From: Physocladia obscura
Lineage: Eukaryota > Chytridiomycota > Chytridiomycetes > Chytridiales > Chytriomycetaceae
Length of the DNA stretch: 39,722 nt
Direction of reading: 5' to 3'
Assembly (NCBI GenBank): GCA_027596945.1
Contig: JADGJH010000031.1
Span: 1 to 39,722, forward strand
A model generated the notes under the pieces. That model made no database searches and was not told where the DNA came from. It worked only from the letters and a program-made list of their open reading frames with translations. Below, one piece after another: positions 37,570 to 39,722 of the stretch. Position 1 is the first letter of the stretch. Every line of letters begins with the position of its first letter. The translations under genes and the position numbers were made by a program.

Positions 37570-38556
37570 TTATAATCTTCTTTTCCTCTTTGGACGACAG
37601 CCGGCATGCCTGATTGGAGTCACATCAGAGACGCGTCTAATGACCCAGCCCATGGCGCGCACGGCCCTGAAGGCCATTTCTCTTCCGGCGCCAAAGCCGT
37701 TGAGCTTCAGTTCGACGCCAGCCTCCGCATTTGTCAACAAATCAACGTTCTTTTTTAAGGCCTTTTCGTTGAGCTGCAGGACGGCCAGGTAGCCAGCATC
37801 GGACGAGTTGCGCTGCGAATTTTTAAAGCCAACGGTGCCGGCGGAAGCCCAGACAATGGTATTGCCCTTGAAGTCAGTGAGGGTCGCGATGGTGTTGTTA
37901 CGCGAACATTTGACGTGAACAATATGCGAGCGTATGACAAACTCCGTGGCGGAAGATTGCGAAGATTGGGAAACAAAGGAGGAGGAAGAAGAAGAGGAGT
38001 TGTTGTTGTTTGTGTAGGCGCGCGTGGCGTCGTAGGCGTTGTTTGCGTTGGCGTTTGCGTTTGCGTTGGCGTTGGCGTTGAGGATTGCGGCGGCCGACCG
38101 CGACAACAGACGCGACGGTGAAGCTGGCGACGAGGGCGAAGGCGACGCAGCTGGCGGCGGTGGCGCCTGCGACGACGACTTCATTTTTTCGAGCACAAGT
38201 CGCACCCGCGCACTCCCGGTCCCAACACCGCCGCCGCCGCCGCCCGAAGCACCCGAACTCCCCGAACCGCCACTTGCCGAGCCATGCATAAATGCTCCGA
38301 ACCGCTCCGCCGCGTTCGCGTTCGTGTTCGCGTTCGCGTTCGCGTTCGATTCGCTCGTCAGAGGCTTTTCGTTGCTCTTGTTATTCTTGTCATTGTTGTT
38401 GTTGTTGTTTGCTGCGTTGCCGTTCCGTCGCGCCGCTAACACTCGCGAAACTGCTCCCGTTATTCTCGTTGCCTTTACCATCGATATTCCCGTCAGTCCT
38501 CCACCAACAGTTGCAGCCGCGACTCCGACTCCGGCCACTCGAAAAACTCCATTCAT
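37570..38556 (-). CDS. MRPS11: Mitochondrial ribosomal protein uS11m with expanded low-complexity N-terminus
   Basis: One uninterrupted exon, 328 residues. The C-terminal ~125 residues are classic uS11: NNTIATLTDFKGNTIVWASA, GTVGFKNSQRNSSDAGY, VELKLNGFGAGREMAFRA and the terminal RHAGCRPKRKRRL, which binds the decoding-site region of small-subunit rRNA. The N-terminus is hydrophobic, Arg-containing and acid-free, as in a mitochondrial presequence. Between them lies ~150 residues of Asn, Ala-Asn repeats, Gly, Ser and Pro that bacterial S11 (about 130 residues) lacks. Much of the N-terminal insert is probably removed or protrudes from the ribosome. The start is the first ATG, 70 bases from the stop of the calmodulin-like gene on the same strand. 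Yeast calls this protein Mrps18. Confidence 0.93.
   Translation of the reverse strand: MNGVFRVAGVGVAAATVGGGLTGISMVKATRITGAVSRVLAARRNGNAANNNNNNDKNNKSNEKPLTSESNANANANTNANAAERFGAFMHGSASGGSGSSGASGGGGGGVGTGSARVRLVLEKMKSSSQAPPPPAASPSPSSPASPSRLLSRSAAAILNANANANANANANNAYDATRAYTNNNNSSSSSSSFVSQSSQSSATEFVIRSHIVHVKCSRNNTIATLTDFKGNTIVWASAGTVGFKNSQRNSSDAGYLAVLQLNEKALKKNVDLLTNAEAGVELKLNGFGAGREMAFRAVRAMGWVIRRVSDVTPIRHAGCRPKRKRRL
38033..38080 (-). repeat. Hexanucleotide repeat encoding (Ala-Asn)n in uS11m
   Basis: Tandem GCNAAC units on the coding strand give an Ala-Asn dipeptide array inside the low-complexity insert. Third-base changes between units show it is not a perfect recent expansion. Confidence 0.9.
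38311..38348 (-). repeat. Second hexanucleotide (GCGAAC) repeat encoding Asn-Ala in uS11m
   Basis: About six GCGAAC-type units encode a second Asn-Ala(-Thr) array closer to the N-terminus. It is nearer to perfect than the first and so likely to vary in length between strains. Confidence 0.9.
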
Positions 38557-38626
38557 TTTTTGCGTTTTTCAATCACACAAAGACACAAGCAACAAAAAAA
38601 AAAAAACAAAAAAAAAACAATCATCT

Positions 38627-39565
38627 CTACTTGGCTAACATGACTCTCATGAAATCATCCATTTGAATACGCCCCTGGGCATCAACATTAGCGTCACGAA
38701 TCATTTCTTCAACTTCATCCCTGCTCAGCTTTTCGCCCATTGATGTCAGAACATGGCGGAGTTCAGATGCATTCACGAATCCAGTTCCTTTCGGATCAAA
38801 CATGCGAAATGCTGCCTTGATATCCGCTGCGTTATCGCCATCTTTTAATTTACGAGCCTATATATAGATTTTATATATTGTGTTTTAGGCGTTGCGCCGA
38901 AAAAGAGGATAAGGGGGAAGATTGGATGAGAGCGACAGTAATTATTTGATGAAAAGGAATATGCAAATAGGAACAAAATTTTGTTCATTGCAACGCACAT
39001 GTGGCAGTATATATTTGTTTTAGTGGGATTGGATGTTCAATTTGACATGACAGGCAAAACAAAAAACAAAAAATAACCACAGCGCAGCCATCAATCGTTT
39101 CGAGACAACATGATTACTCACTGACATAATAATGTACTGCCATATATAATAGTATTGTCCGTGTGTGCGGCAGGGGGCATTTTTTTATACGAACAACGTT
39201 TTGAAACAAAGTGTCTTTCGACGCCAAATCGATCAGTACCCCTTCTGTCAACTCCAACTAATAAATCGGCAACATATTTCTATTGATCCCATCGCCGCAT
39301 TTTTCTCTCGCTTTCTCTCTCTCTCTCTTTGTCACACGGCACTCACCATCATCGTCAGGAATTCTGGAAAATCAACGCTCCCACGTTTGCCAGTGTCGAC
39401 TTCCTTGATCAGCTCGCCGAGTTCACGCTGGCTGATGTTCTGGCCCAGTGAACGGATCACGGTTCCAATCTCGCTGTTGGCTATCATGCCGTCGCCATCC
39501 TGGTCAAAGAGCGAAAATGCCTCCTTGAACTCGCTGATTTGACTCTCTGACAGATGAGATGACAT
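38627..39565 (-). CDS. Divergent calmodulin-like protein with one intact EF-hand
   Basis: Two exons (39565-39347 and 38857-38627) give 149 residues, exactly calmodulin length. Helices and linkers resemble calmodulin: [33 protein letters not shown] then ARK. EF loop 1 (21-32, [12 protein letters not shown]) is canonical. Loop 2 (57-68) has Gly and Arg at Ca positions 3 and 5. Loop 3 (94-105) has Lys96 and Thr98. Loop 4 (130-141) starts with Asn and ends with Asp. Only one strong calcium site is therefore expected. It could be a myosin light chain (Cdc4/Mlc1 type; the end RVMLAK is reminiscent) or a lineage-specific calmodulin-like protein rather than the canonical calmodulin. The start at 39565 is the first ATG in frame after a T-rich leader. 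Confidence 0.85.
38858..39346 (-). other. Unusually long intron (489 bases) of the calmodulin-like gene
   Basis: The donor is GTGAGT and the acceptor TATATATAG, both phase 0. It is 4-10 times longer than almost every other intron in the window. It holds a (CT)n microsatellite near the donor (39303-39330 region), a short GGCGTTGCGCC palindrome near 38889, and AT-rich DNA. No ORF or RNA gene is recognised in it. Confidence 0.75.
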
Positions 39566-39722
39566 TATTTTTTTTTCTTCGGATTTTGGAGGAAAAAAAA
39601 ATGAGGCTGCGACAACGTATGTAATTTGGCACACGCCACACAACCAGCTTTCCGATTGAGAGTAGTGAGAAAAATACCAGATGTTTACTGCGTGTATGTG
39701 TGTATGTGTGTATGTGTGTGTG
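39566..39722. other. Upstream region of calmodulin-like gene with GT/ATGT microsatellite at window edge
   Basis: A T-rich/A-rich leader sits next to the ATG. 39692-39722 is a (TGTGTA/TGTG)n repeat running off the right edge. No coding sequence is seen. Confidence 0.7.

Noticed and set aside
38033..38348. Tandem repeats resembling a CRISPR array or satellite
   Set aside because: Units are six bases, have no spacers and lie in frame inside a clear ribosomal-protein gene.

Overview
This window looks like nuclear DNA of a zoosporic (flagellate) fungus, most likely a chytrid. The genes are split by many short GT-AG introns, mostly 45-106 bases. The set mixes fungal families (a Skg3/CAF120-type PH protein, a DSS1/CYT-4-type mitochondrial RNase, a WSC-domain membrane protein) with genes expected in cells that build a flagellum (an alpha-tubulin acetyltransferase and a giant ASH/MSP-repeat protein). 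Gln/Asn tracts and other low-complexity inserts are common. The taxon is my inference; no rRNA or tRNA gene is present to fix it. All exon models were derived by eye from splice sites, reading phase and family conservation.

Layout from left to right. 1-10268 (minus): a giant ASH-repeat gene of eight visible exons, running off the left edge. 10401-11205 (minus): an isopentenyl phosphate kinase-like gene with a reading-frame break. 11236-13072 (minus): a TSR4/PDCD2 ribosome-biogenesis chaperone. 13105-15649 (plus): an NRP1-like RNA-binding protein made of a catalytically dead ERI1-type exonuclease fold, an RRM and four RanBP2 zinc fingers. 15886-19146 (plus): a DSS1-like mitochondrial RNase II. 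19171-25189 (minus): the 1,882-residue Skg3/CAF120-like PH protein. 25261-27624 (plus): the spliceosomal protein IK/RED. 27693-29299 (plus): ATAT1 in ten small exons. 29396-32095 (minus): a POMGNT2-like GT61 glycosyltransferase with a C-terminal fibronectin-III region. 32379-33206 and 33358-35686 (plus): two single-pass membrane proteins, the second with a WSC domain. 36260-37470 (plus): RNase H1. 37570-38556 (minus): mitochondrial ribosomal protein uS11m. 38627-39565 (minus): a divergent calmodulin-like protein with an unusually long intron.

The genes are packed tightly: divergent start codons lie 32 and 71 bases apart, tandem genes 30-70 bases apart, and the convergent DSS1-like/PH-protein pair 24 bases apart. 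Two themes recur. One is RNA metabolism and mitochondrial expression (NRP1-like, DSS1, IK, RNase H1, uS11m, TSR4). The other is cilium/cytoskeleton (ASH giant, ATAT1). I see no mobile element, CRISPR array, tRNA or rRNA. The most unusual points are the POMGNT2-like enzyme beside a Ser/Thr-rich WSC membrane protein, the DxE-less exonuclease domain fused to RNA-binding modules, the frame break in the IPK-like gene, and a long ATG-less open frame joined to the start of RNase H1.
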